Shown here: in pieces, positions 48,014 through 59,983 of the stretch
Position numbering within the stretch: the stretch's first letter is position 1
Layout: each line of letters begins with the position of its first letter
From: Ophioceras dolichostomum
Lineage: Eukaryota > Ascomycota > Sordariomycetes > Magnaporthales > Ophioceraceae
Length of the DNA: 64,000 nt
Reading direction: 5' to 3'
NCBI GenBank assembly: GCA_003049485.1
Contig: PYST01000039.1
Coordinates: forward strand, 117,641-181,640
Translations under genes and position numbers: made by a program
The notes under the pieces: model-generated
Told to the model about the DNA's origin: nothing
Seen by the model: the letters and a program-made list of their open reading frames with translations, nothing else
Database searches by the model: none

Positions 48014-51000
48014 ATGGACAACCCCATCATACCCAAGGAGTCGGCACCGGCCGAGCCGGACACGACGGACCAAACTGCTGCTACCTCGACTCCGACTCCT
48101 GGACCGGATCCTCCTTCGGACAGCTCCGGGGACGAGGATGACGCCTCCTCTTCCAGTGACGAAGAGGACGATGAGACCGGAGATGACGATGATGAGGACA
48201 CCCATGATGATGATGATGATGAGGACGCCCATGATGATGATGACGATACGGATGAAGAGGACGCCAAGACGGCGACGGCAACGCCTCCCAAGCTGCCTAG
48301 CCCGGCCCTATCGGCCAGTGTTGCGGCTCCCGCCCTGGCCGCACCGCCGTCAGGGGCACCAACCGACCCGGGTCCCGTCGTCTCAGAGACAACGCTCAGA
48401 GAAATGATGCAACAGAGTGAGTAACATTCTCATCCCCTACTCGCCACTGCTGTCTCCCAAAGCTTGCCAGGTTCCTTGATCACGCGGCCCCGAAACTAAC
48501 CACTTTCTCCGCTCGTGATCCAGTGCAAACCCTTCTAATGGCTGTTCAATCCTCCCAAGCCCTGCAAAGAGGGGTAAACCCAGGTCACGAGGCTGCCAAC
48601 CCCGTGTCCATTCCAGCAGGCAAGGGCCAACAACCCTCGCATGCCAAGGAGTCTCCCGCCGTTTCCATCTCCACACCAAGCAGCCCGCCGCCGACGCCGA
48701 AGCAAGCCGTCATGTCGCCCGTACCAGTTTCGGTTGCCGCCCGCGCCATGGATATCATCAGTGGGGTGCCCAAGCCGCCGCCGAGCCCGCCCCTGCAGAG
48801 CCCTCACAGCCCTCGGACGCTGTCTGGTATCGTTGAGGAGAGCTGGGGCGAGCTCTTTGACAAGAACGACCAGCCGACTAGTAGGCTTCAGGATGTCCTC
48901 CGGGGTCTTGCTGACTTTATCGTGAGTCGTCCTTCACCACTGGAGAATAATATCCATCTCAAGCCTCGTCGTCGGCTGCCCAAAGACATGTCTCGGGCAC
49001 TCTCTCTGACTGGATCACTTAGGTTGCCGAGTTCAATCCTCGGAGGAGCATCGTCGTGACCCCTGGGAAGATGGCTCTGTACTACAGGCAACATCGGCTG
49101 CAGAACGAGGCAATCCCGTTTTTAAGTCAGTAGTCCCCCTCCCCGACACGCGTACCCTTTAAACTCCCTACCAGGTAAATCGCCGTTTGCTCATGAAAGC
49201 AACCTGATGCTGACGGACGGTTGACTCCAACCCGGAACATCTAGGCATCTTCGAGGCCAAGGGTGAGCGCATACTTGACAGGATCGCGGATCTGTATCAA
49301 GAGTGAGTACCCCCAATACCTCAATACTTCGATGAAGAAACGTTAAATTCCGATAGTATGTGCCATGCTAACCAAGCACAACAACCCTTGCCTCTGTACC
49401 TGCCTTCAGTCTTGGATGCCAGTACCATTTCGTCCAGCCAGACGCCCACTCCCGCCCAAGCGTGCCAGGCCTAACGCCAGCGGGCTTCGCCCACTGGCTC
49501 ACCACCATCATCAAAGCCTACCCTCAGGAGGAGGCCGAGCGCCTCGAGGGCATCGTGCTCGCCCACCCACTGAGCGTCGAGACCACGTCGATCGACAGCG
49601 AGGGGAGAGTGCGAGTGAGCAAGCCAGAGCGCATGCCCCGCAAGATCACACGGCACCTCTTCCCGGAGCAGCCGAACGAGAAGTCCCGCAAGATCCTCGA
49701 CGAAGCCCTCGAGGACTTCTTCGAGGACACCAACAACGCCACCACCAAGGTGGTGGCCGCCGGACAAATGACCGCAGGCACGACGCCGACACCGCTTTCC
49801 TCCATGTCGAACGCGTCCGCGTCGTCTCTGTCTCCGACGACGTCAGCGGTGGCTCTCACCACGACGATGCGCGGCGGCCAGCCCCAGCAGCATCATCAAC
49901 AGCAACAACCCCAGTGGCTAACCCAAACACAACAATGGCCCCTCCGCTCCTCACCCCTCCCCACCGCGCAATCCCGCTACCCCGCCCCTCCGCCCCCCTT
50001 GATCTCCTCCCTCCCCACCTCCCGCGAGCTCCAGACCCTCCAGCAGCAGCAGCATTACTACGACAACCACAACGGCGGCGCCTACCGCTCCAAAACCCGC
50101 GCCGGCTCCGGCAGCAGCGGCGGCGACTGGAGGTTCCCGCCACAGTCGCCCCGCGAAGACTCGCCCGCCGGCTCCGGCTCGGCGGGAGGATCCGTCACGG
50201 GAGGCATGTCTGTGACAGGCGGCATGTCGCCCCACGACACTGACTTCCCGGCCACTGCTGCTGCTGCCGCTACCGCGCCGCTGCTGCTGCAGTCGCGCCA
50301 CGCCTCGCTCTCGGGCCCCGGTATGCCTACTAGGACGCAGCTGCAACTGCCTCCTCCGCCCGTCGGTGGTGCGTCGTCGTCGGTCGGGGGCTGGAGCACG
50401 ACTGGCAGTGTCGGTGGGCGCAACGCGAGCCCGATGCCGTCGAGGCGGTATAGTCAGGGCGTGGACATCACGCATCATGGACTTTCGCACAGCGTGCCGC
50501 GGCAGGGGTCGTTGGGGTTTGGCGGTAGCGCGACGTCACCGCCGCAGCCGAGTCCGCTGTCTCCCGCGGGCTCGGTCGCTGGGTCGGTGACCGGGTCGGT
50601 GGCTGGGTCGGTGGGGAGTGGGAGTGGAGGAGGAGGGATGCTTCTCGCGCCTCCTCCCATCTCGACGACGGGGGCGGCGGTGACAGGGGCGGGAGGATCA
50701 ACGACGCTGCTCAGCCCCGAGCAGCTGGCGTCGGTGCCGTCGTTCCGGGAGAGGTCGCCGTTGCGGAATCGGGAGAGGGAGAGGCCTGATAAGGTGTATA
50801 TGAGTCTGCATCATCATCCGGGCCAGGCTTCGTTCGTGCCTGGTAGGTCGACGGGGTCTCATGCTCATAGGGCTAGCGTTGATGGTAGTGGAGTTGGAGT
50901 TGGGACGGGGACGGGGACGGGGACGGGTACGACGGGGATGGGTCCGAGGATGTCGACGGGGAGTTTGGGTTTGGGGCCAGGGGGTTATCGTGAGCGTGAG

Positions 51001-51384
51001 CGGGAGCGTGACAAAGAGAGGGAGAGGGATCGCAGCACGCGGGATCGGGATAGGGACAGGGATTATCGGGATAGAGATAGGGAGAGGGAGAGGGACAGAG
51101 AGAGGGAGAGGGATAGAGATTGGGAGAGGCGGGATAGGGATAAAGATTGGGACAGGCGGGAGAGGCGGGACCGGGAGAGGGATCGGGATCGGGACCGAGA
51201 TAGGGATAGGGACAGGGACAACAAGGACAAGGACCGGGAACGGGACCGCACCCGGGATCGAGAGGCGGACCGCAGCACGTCCACCGCCGCACGGAGGCAG
51301 AGCCTCGCTGTGCCGCCGACGTCTGGGTCATCGATCGACAGGGGCCCTACCTGGGGCGAGTTCCTTACTCCCAAGGGTATTTGA
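48014..51384 (+). CDS. DUF7514-domain protein with a C-terminal Arg/Asp repeat
   Basis: Five exons: 48014-48416, 48524-48921, 49023-49125, 49245-49302 and 49410-51384, all in phase, giving 978 residues. The third donor is the atypical GTCAGT; the others are GTGAGT. The N-terminal region is acidic (poly-Asp/Glu/Ser about 35-85). The DUF7514 domain spans about 230-420 and is recognised by WGELFDKNDQPTSRL, RRSIVVTPGKMALYYR, DLYQDLGCQYHFVQPDAHSR, VPGLTPAGFAHWLTT and ITRHLFPEQPNEKSRKILD. The rest is low complexity, with Gln/Pro/Gly/Ser-rich sequence and repeated GSVAGSVTGSV units. A block of about 100 residues of alternating Arg with Asp/Glu (about 846-945) resembles the RD/RE tracts of RNA-processing proteins. 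Function is unknown; the domain occurs in many ascomycetes. Confidence 0.88.
50986..51285 (+). repeat. Coding repeat of Arg-Asp/Arg-Glu dipeptides
   Basis: About 300 nt of imperfect hexamers of the form GGGA(T/C)(A/C)GGGA, encoding RD/RE dipeptides at the C-terminal end of the DUF7514 protein. Purine-rich on the plus strand and likely prone to length change. Confidence 0.85.
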
Positions 51385-53144
51385 TGGTTGATGGACTGGA
51401 CTGGACGAACACGAACAACATGGGAGGGAGGGGCTACTTGGTGGTTGCCTATTTGGGCTACGGCCTGTGAAGGGGGGGAATTGCAACGATTAATGACTTT
51501 TCATGACGTGCTTCTCTTGGGCTTGGTTGATTGGTGGCTCAGTTGATTGGGGCTTTACTTCTGTTGTCTTTTTATCTTTGTCATGGCCCTTTTTTTCTCT
51601 TCTGATGATGTATACGACCAGATTTATTTACGACCTTTTTTTTTTCAATCGACCTACCTAGGTTGGCACTCGGAAGCTATGGGAATGGATGGACCCAAGA
51701 GTTTAGATAGACGTGGAGAGGATCAACTATGGAATGAGGCAGATGTCGACCTTTCTCAGCTACTGGACACAATCCGTGATGGCGGTTCGCACAGCAACGC
51801 ACTTGCGTCCTTTTCGCCAGTTATGACAGACTACCTACCTAGGTACCTACGTAAGGTACCTATACAACCTAGCCGATTCTCTCTAGTACATGGTATCCAA
51901 TAGCCCGGGTTGCGGTGTAAGTCCGGAGGAACCTGGTCGACTTTTCAGTGCGCTCTTCACAAAATGGTGGCGTCAAACTTTCGTCGCCATCCAGGATCAT
52001 CCTCGAACTTCTGCCTACCCCAACTTCCCCTGACCCGACTAACCCTTCCCTAACGCAGCTCACGAGTCAAGATGAATTTTCCTATTACCACAGTATGATG
52101 CAAGAATCTCTAGACTCCACGGCCTCTCAGCCTGCCTCCTGCCAGAGACTCTGGAGACCTGGAGAAAAATCAGGAAGTTGGTACTTCAAAGTGACCCAGA
52201 GTATCCAGACTCCAGATGAACACAATGGAGGGTAGCGGTGTCTGGTTGTTTTCCCCACCTCTGCGCTGATAAGGCCTGCTAAGAACCGGCTAGGAACTGC
52301 TGAGAAACTGGAAGATCGCTTGAGAGATCGCCAAGAGAGCTTGATCTGCGCTGTAAGGCTCCACTAATGTTCCGCTGATGCTCCACTGAGGCACCCAAGC
52401 ACGGGAGGGAGAAGCTTGTGGATGCTTGTCAAGATGTCCCAAACGTCATCCTTCCCCATACTCCCAAAGCCTCCTGCAGAGAAGCACACGTTCAACTGCA
52501 GCTAGTGAGGTGTGCCGGCATCCCCGAAGCTACTCGGATGCGACTTGCGAGCCGCAGAGACAGCACGCGACAAGCTGCCTTAGGGCCTCAATGGCTTACC
52601 GCTGGATGGATGCCATGGCGATGACCGTTGTATATCCGGGGGCCGGCCTCAGCAACGGCGATGGTGAGAAGACCATGGCAAACTGATCTAGCAACTCCGG
52701 TTTTTCGACGCACCGATTAGATGGTGGATGCGTACTGCATGTCTCATCTGTCGGGAAGGTTGCCAGACGCCATGACGTCAAGTTCGACAGAGCTCTACCT
52801 CTTCTCCCGCGCTGTCAAAACGTCTGACGTGCGTGGGAGCGTGGGCATGGACCTGGATGGAGCAGTCCCTGCGGAGGTGGACGTTGTAGATATAAACTTT
52901 CGAGCGTACGCACTCTTTTTAACGTCCTCGACTCTAGATAAGGTGTGTTCAACGGGCGTTCATGGTTCATGGTACTTATATCTCTATCTGCCCAGTACTA
53001 GATCATAGTCGCTCAGAGTCGCTCAGACATCTGCCATCTATCTATTAACTACTGCCTATCCCCCCCTGAACCTCCTCTTAGTGACTCTATCATTGCCCGG
53101 TCCCATCGAGGCGAAAAGGGCAAGAACAGCGGTAGAAATACAGA
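51385..53144. other. Intergenic region upstream of the transporter
   Basis: About 1.8 kb. TACCTAGGTA-type palindromes lie at 51648-51662 and 51830-51865. A TATAAA at 52891-52896 is 249 nt before the transporter ATG. Short motif-less ORFs only. Confidence 0.55.
52891..52896 (+). promoter_or_regulatory. Possible TATA box of the MFS transporter gene
   Basis: TATAAA 249 nt upstream of the ATG at 53145. It is the best match in the near upstream region, but nothing else confirms it. Confidence 0.35.
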
Positions 53145-55567
53145 ATGTCGACCAACCCCGAAGAAAAGAAACCAGCCGACAACAAGATCAGCAGCCCCCC
53201 TGATGGGCACCGCAAGTCGTCAGCATCAGACGGCGGCATCTCCGTCGAGCACCGCGACGATGAAAACAACAGCGGCGGCGTCGATAGCATGGCGCACATG
53301 GGCGCCCGGGGCGGCGGCCCCTCCACGCTGGACGACGACCAGCAGCGCCGCGAGGCGAACGCGAGGCTCAGCAACCCGCTCGCGGGCTTCAGCCCCGCGC
53401 GCCTCGCCCACATGGGCGAGCAGTTCTGCGCGCGCCACGGCCTCACGGACCCAGAAGACGTCCGGGCGTTCCGTCTGGGAGCCGTCATCGCGGGGCGGAA
53501 CAGCAACAGCAACAGCTCTTCCCTCCCTTCCTCCTCCTCCTCGGACAACGGCGATGAAGAGAAGAGGAGAAACAATGATGATTACAGTGGCCTCCCCGAA
53601 CAGCTGACAGACCACGAGCGCTCGGTCCTCAAGCGCGAGGACACGCACAAGTGGTCCAACCCGCGCATGCTTTACGGCGTCATCGCGATATGCTCGCTCT
53701 GCGCCGCCGTGCAGGGCATGGACGAGACGGTCGTGAACGGCGCGCAAGGGTTTTATAAAAAACAGTTCGGCATCGGCGACGGCGGGAGCGGCAGGGACTC
53801 GTGGCTTTTGGGCCTCACCAACTCGGCGCCGTACCTGTGCTGCGCCGTGCTGGGCTGCTGGTTGACGTCTCCTATGAACAGGGCGTTTGGGAGGAGGGGG
53901 ACGGTGTTTATTTCTTGCGTTAGTGAGTATTATTTACTGATGTCCCTTACTTGCCTGGTGGCTTATTGGGCTGGCTGGCCGTCTCTCTCTCTCTCTCTCA
54001 CCCTCGCCGAAGTCTTTGCGTCTAGCCCCTTTTCTCAGCTCAGGGTTAAAATGGGATAATACCTACTTACCGACCTACTTATCTTCCCTAGGCACCTAGA
54101 TATCCAACTAACTCTTCAAAATTTATATAGTCTCCGCCCTAGCCTGCCTCTGGCAAGCATTCACCAACAACTGGTACCACATGTTCATCGCCCGCTTCTT
54201 CCTCGGCCTAGGCATCGGTCCCAAATCCGCCACGACGCCCATCTTCGCCGCCGAGTGCGCGCCCCCCAAACTCCGCGGCGCGCTCGTGATGCAGTGGCAG
54301 GTCTGGACCGCGGCGGGCATCATGCTCGGGTACGTCGCCGACCTGGCCTTTTACTTCGTGCCCGACCCTGTTGGGGTGCAGCAGGGGCTGGGCCTGAACT
54401 GGAGGCTGATGATGGGCTCCGCGGCCCTGCCCGCCGTGCTCGTCTGCCTGCTCATCCCGCTGTGCGTCGAGAGTCCCAGGTGGTACTTGACGAAGGACAG
54501 GCACGCGGACGCGTACAGGGCAATATGTAAGCTCAGGCACGAGAAGGTGCAGGCTGCGCGGGATCTGTTTTATATGGATGTGCTGCTGGCTGCTGAGCGC
54601 GAGACGCAGACGCAGGGGGGGAGGGAGAGCGCGTGGGGCCGCGCCAGGGAGCTGTTCACTGTGAGGCGGAACCGCAATGCGATGGTTGCGTCTGAGGTCG
54701 TCATGTTCATGCAGCAGTTCTGTGGTGTGAACGTTATCGGTATGTTTCGTGTGTTCATCTTCACACTCAACACAGACAGCTTTCCCCTGAAACACGGAAA
54801 CAAAAAGCAAAACAAAAAAGTGCTGACACGATTTCGTTAACACAGCTTACTACTCCTCCGAGGTCTTCCTCAGCGCAGGCCTCTCAGAGGTCTCCGCCCT
54901 CTCCGCCTCGCTCGGCTGGGGCGTCATCAACTTCCTCTTCGCCCTCCCCGCATTCTTCACCATCGACCGGTTCGGCCGCCGCAACCTGCTACTATCGACC
55001 TTCCCGCTCATGTCGCTCTTCCTCTTCTTCACAGGGTTTTCGTTCTGGATCCCCGAGACCTCCACGGCGCACATAGCCTGCATCGCGCTGGGCATCTACC
55101 TGTTCGGCATGGTCTACTCGCCCGGAGAAGGGCCCGTGCCCTTCACCTACTCGGCCGAGGCGTACCCGCTGTACGTCCGCCCGCTGGGCATGTCGCTCGC
55201 GACGGCGACGACGTGGTTCTTCAACTTCGTGCTGTCCGTCACCTGGCCGTCGCTGCTGAACGCGCTCAAGCCGCAGGGCGCGTTCGGGTGGTACGCCGGC
55301 TGGAATATTGTGGGTTTTTTTGGTGTGCTGTTCCTCGTGCCCGAGACGAAGGAGAAGACGCTCGAGGAGCTGGACGCCGTGTTCGACGTCCGCTCGAGGG
55401 ACATGGTCGCGTACGGCTGGGCCAGCTTCTTGTACTTCTTCCGCAGATACGTGTTTCGTCGGGACGTGGACCCGCCGAAGGTGCCGCAGGCGACGGAGGT
55501 GCTGTATGGTGGCGAGTGGCAGTATGAGAAGGAGCAGGCTCCGCCGCCGGTGGCGGTGACGGCATGA
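53145..55567 (+). CDS. MFS sugar/polyol transporter
   Basis: Plasma-membrane transporter of the sugar-porter family, probably proton-coupled uptake of a sugar, polyol or inositol. Exons 53145-53922, 54131-54739 and 54846-55567 join in phase and give 702 residues. An unusually long hydrophilic N-terminal tail (about 170 residues) precedes the first membrane segment, which begins near MLYGVIAICSLCAAVQGMDE. Sugar-porter signatures follow: RAFGRRG; ARFFLGLGIGPKSATTPIF with AECAP and LRGAL; VESPRWYLTKDRH before the central loop; MQQFCGVNVI with YYSSEVF; DRFGRR between helices 8 and 9; and PETKEKTLEELD at the end. The QGMDETVVNGAQ segment in helix 1 marks a fungal subgroup annotated as polyol or inositol type, but the substrate cannot be fixed from sequence. 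The tail carries the short motif NPLAGFSPARLAHMGEQFC, typical of that subgroup. Confidence 0.93.
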
Positions 55568-56146
55568 TTGGGAGGAGGGGGGCGTGGCTCCTTCTTTCAC
55601 TCTTGCATAGGAGGGACTTGCTGTATGCTAGAGCCTAGAGCTAACTAGCGTAAAATAAATATAAAGCAGAGCACTCAATTTCATTCTATGACACTATCTG
55701 CGATGTTGACAACAGTCCAAAGGGGTATAAGTCTTCTTAAGTCTGCGCAATGTTATGCTGGGGTATATTTCATAATTGATCATATCATCGTCCGTCATCC
55801 ATCGTCCATCAAGTCGGACAGCGCAAGCAGTCTAGCTCAAGTTTGTGTAAGCCGTTCAACGATAACGCTCCCAATATGCCATGAGTGGGAAAGGTGGGGA
55901 ATCGTGGTGGTTACTCAGAAAAGACAATGGAGATAGAAGGAAGTAAGGAGAAAGAGGACGGTCTTTCACAGCAAGGGGGATATCATGGGAAGAGCAGGGC
56001 AGGTGGATATCTTCTGTACGCCATGGAAACAAATCGGGAATTGGGGGTGGGGGTAGTAGCAGTCAATCAGAGGAGCAGAATAGCCTCCTCCGTCGTAAAT
56101 ATGGCACCTTTCGTCGTATATAACAGCCTTGCCGGCCCGCGGTGCT
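55568..56146. other. Convergent intergenic region
   Basis: 579 bp between the stop codons of the transporter (+) and the next gene (-). AT-rich at 55640-55780 and probably shared 3' untranslated sequence. Nothing else seen. Confidence 0.55.
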
Positions 56147-58328
56147 CTAACCCGTCGGGCTCTGCGGCAGAACAGGCGTGGTAGTAGTGGTAGTGGTGGT
56201 AGTCGTTGTCGATGTGGTCATCGTTGCGGTCGTCGCCGGGACCGAAGACGAAGAGGCGAACGAAGCGGCCATCGAAGCCGTATCGTCGCGCACGCTGCGG
56301 CTGCGCTCCCTCCGGACCTCCCACCGCTTCTTGATGACCTCGAACTCGGCCTTCCAGTTCTTGATGCTGTCAAAGAATCCAGGGTCGACGCCTTGTGGTA
56401 TGAACTGACTGCACTGCACGTCGACGGCTAGCATCTGCAGTCGGAGGTGCTCGAGCTCTGTTTCGTTCTCTTTGATGTATAGTTCGCTGCTGGATCTGTT
56501 AGCTCAGGCATCATCACTTGCGCGCATAAACGAAATGGGAATACGTAGACATACACTTCCTCAATTCGCCCCTGAAGGTCCTGGATTCGACAAGCATCAC
56601 GATCTCTCCCCTCGGCGAGTAGTCGCCAGAGATGCTGGAGGGTGAGCAGAAGTTAGTACCACTGCGAGAGAAAGCGAGATGTGTAAAATAGGACAAGCGG
56701 GGATAAGAACTTGCCTCGTTCTCCTCCCGGCGGTCGTTGAGGTTCTTATACACAGTCTCCAGCTCCTCAGAGAGCTCCTTGGCCTCGGCAAGAATTCCAG
56801 CAAACACAACGGGCATGTCGATTGGAGAGTCATTGCGCTTCAATACAGCGTAGGCAGGGCGGGGAGTCGACACCTGTCGCTTCGCTTTGGGATTCAATGG
56901 TTCGAAGACGGCAGGGTCTGAGAGTGGTGGCGACTTGGACTCGGGGGTTGTGGGTGTCTCAGGGAGATAGGCAGCAGCAGCGGCAGCATCAGCAGCAGCT
57001 CCGGGTATCAGCACCCTAGGCTCTGGAGCGGGACCATCGCCGATTTTCTTGGAGAGAGCCGTATTTGGAGAAAATTTTGGGTGAGGGTGGGGTCGTGGTG
57101 GACTGCCAAAGATAACATCCACGGGTCCCGGCGGCGCCGACCACCGTTGTGGCGGTCGCGGAGTGAATCCACTGCGTGTTCCGGAGGGCATATCTGTAGC
57201 GGAGCGAAGAACGGCCGGCTCTTTGCCGCCAGGGAAGGGGCTCTTTCCAGCAGCGGAGACGCCAGCCGAGGGATCCCGCCCGTACAGAATGCGGTGCATG
57301 CCGTTCAGGTGGTCCTCCAGGGCCACGAGGTCGTCGTAGTCAAGGCTCACGTGGCCCGGGCTCTTAGAAGGGGCTTTTAGGTGGCCTGCCATCTCCTCGA
57401 GGCGGAAAACGACGTACTCTCTCCTTATGATCTGTATCGTCTTGATTGCCGTGTCGAGGTCCAAGGTCCTGATCTGACTGACGTCGTCGCCGCTGGCGTC
57501 GCTGGTGTCTCCCTCATCGATGCCATCGTCCTCCTCGCCAGGGCGATATGACGGCATAGACTGGAAATCATTGCCCCGCTTGCTCCAGCTGCTGCTGCTC
57601 TCCGCTGTCGCCGAAGTCGACGGGCGAGACGCGGCACTCTCCCCGTCCACCAAAACCGAGCCCGCACCGGCTACATCGGAATGTGGCGTGATGATAGGAC
57701 TCGGCTTCAAATTCGCGCCCTGGGATGAGAGAGACGATGAGAATTGCCGTTGCAGGGGCGACTGCGGCGAGTTGTGGATGCCCAGCACGTGGTGCAGACT
57801 CATCTGCGAGAGTGATGATGGCAAGGTCGAGTCGGGTGACGGCGCTGATGAAGTTGATGAAGCAGACGAAGCTCCTGAAGCTGAAAGGCGGTCACGGCGA
57901 CCACGCGCCTCGCATTCTCGCAGCTCAGCCAACTCCTCGCTGCTGTCGACTTTCAGAGTGATCCTCCGCCGCGCGGGAGCCTTGCTGAGCCCTGATTGGG
58001 TTACGTTGATTGCAGACGGCCTCGCGATAGGTGAGTTGTTGTTGCGTTGGTCTCGGCCAGCGGGGCTGGTGATGCCGCTGCCATTGGAGTGCCCCGCATA
58101 TTGGAAGCCAATGTCATCACGGGGGCCAAGGCTTCGATTGGCCGCCGCTTTGATGGTGGTGGTGGCGGCGGCCTCGGCAGCGGTGGCGGCTGGTGTAACC
58201 CTGAAGAAGCCAGAGCCAGAACCGTGACGCTCGCGTGATCTACTGGAGATCTCATCAGCAGCACCAGCAGACGACCGCGTCCATTTCTCATTACCCTCGT
58301 CCTCCTCCGCCCCAAGCTGGTGATCCAT
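56147..58328 (-). CDS. Unrecognised serine-rich protein with C-terminal coiled coil
   Basis: Three exons on the minus strand: 58328-56715, 56634-56555 and 56495-56147, giving 680 residues. The ATG at 58328 is the first in frame; 12 nt upstream only a GTG extends it. Intron 1 uses a GC donor (GCAAGT) and a TCCAG acceptor; the phase-0 join gives RREENEHLWRLLAEGRDRD, a continuous heptad-rich helix, which supports it. Intron 2 is GTATGT to AACAG. Residues 1-300 are low complexity. A conserved-looking segment near 300-370 contains LDLDTAIKTIQIIRREYVVF and VALEDHLNGMHRILYG. The helix around MPVVFAGILAEAKELSEEL leads into the coiled coil, and IKNWKAEFEVIKKRWEV follows. The protein ends with a run of eleven threonines. 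I do not recognise a named family and propose no function. Confidence 0.78.
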
Positions 58329-59983
58329 GTCGTGAGACACTTCAGAGCCCGGGGAGAGCTAAGCCTTCGGAATCGAACGATGCTGTGAGGTTCCAATGTT
58401 GAAAGTTTACCCCAAAACGGGCGAATTAATTTTCCCGTCGAGAGGGTGAGATACTGTTTAGAATTTCGGTCGACCGGGCGTTGGGTGAACGTCCAGCCAC
58501 TCTGTGCTGAATGGTTTTGATTTTTGGAGCTCTTCCCCTCCTCCCCGCATAGAGGAGAGTGTGACTGACCCACATGGACGCAGTAAGGATGGAATCCTGT
58601 CACGGTCCTTCTTGCCGGTTTGAGTTGTACAACAAGACAGCTCGGACAGCAACAGCCAAAGCGCGGAGAAACACACACCTATAGTGTAGCAAAACAGAGA
58701 GACTAGCACGACTAGCTAGCGCTGAAGGGAGCCGGAGGTGGACCCCCGGCTTCTGAATCCGAGGCCTTCCGATGGCCCGCCGTCGGCGGGCCGGGGAATA
58801 GGAGACTAGAAGAGATGAGACTGCCGTGCATTTGGATCTTCCATGTCTCTTTTTCTCAGGAAGCCTTCCTGAGACAGAGTAGTTTCTAGCCTGCTAGTGG
58901 TCTTCAGCAATTCATGATACCTTGTCTGGTATTGTTGCACAAACTGGTGCGGCGATTCTCACCTGTCGTCACAGTCACATGCTCGCCGAAGAGGAATGTT
59001 CAGTTTCAATGCTTGCAAGAACCGGGGAGCTGGACGGGTTCGCCCACAGTGACGGCAGTTCGGAGATCAAACACCCAGCTGCAGCTGTGCTCCAGTGCTC
59101 CAGTGCTCCAGTGCTGAAAATGTGGGGAAGCTGGGCCAGATTTGGCCTAACATGGGACCATGCTCTCACCACTAGTGGCTAGCTAGGAGTTGAGGGGGAG
59201 ATTCCAGAAATGAGAAGAAAAAAAAGTCCCGCACCACCTAAGCTTCAGCAGCTTTATACAAAGTAGCAGCTAGGACCAGCCTGGAGCAAGCACCTAGTGT
59301 CTCCTGCCTGTGGTTGCTTCGATCAAAACTCCCCCAGCTGCTTATGATTGGGAGTCTGTGCAGCCCTCTTCTTTTCAAGCACTGTAAGTTCTCCTCCCAC
59401 CATCAACCCCTCGCCTCCTTCTCGCCTTACCTCCAATGGGGCTGGTCAGCTCAGCTCGTTCCTTGTACTTCGCCCTAATATTCTCACAAAGTCCCTTATA
59501 CTGTATACCAGACTCGACAATACTGCCGCAAACCTCATCCCCACAAAGGAATATCCCTATTGACCTTCTATTATTCCCACGCCGCAGATAAACCGATCCG
59601 CTTGCGTCATTCCGACAAACCCCAACGCTTCCGTCGCCTGCCGCCTCCCGCTGTCCGCAATCATAGCCTCGGTCCCGGCTGTTCTCCACTCTTTTCTCCC
59701 ACACTGGATGCATCACGCACCCTACCACACGCCAAACGTCCCAAGCCTGCCTCCCGAGGGACCGCCAAGCTAACCCTGTTGACTCAACCCATTGACCAAC
59801 CACTTCGCCCCGGATCCTACCGGAACTCTATGGGCCTCTCTCTGAGCTAGGCAAAGCTGCAAGGACACGCGATCAACTTGAGATTGTTTCCTTTTTCTTT
59901 GCTCCAGCAGTCCTCGTGGCGGCAAGATCTTTGGTCCTGGAGGAAGGGTACGGCGGAGCGTTGACTCACCCCCGCCACCCAAG
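58329..59983. other. Divergent intergenic region upstream of the PDK-type kinase
   Basis: About 1.65 kb between two divergent start codons. It contains a triple direct repeat of TGCTCCAG (59088-59111) and a pyrimidine-rich plus strand at 59370-59760 consistent with the kinase leader. No convincing gene. Confidence 0.55.

Noticed and set aside
47673..48407. 244-codon plus-strand ORF rich in Met and Arg
   Set aside because: Overlaps the DUF7514 first exon in another frame; the Met/Arg runs are the shifted reading of its GAT/GAC repeats.
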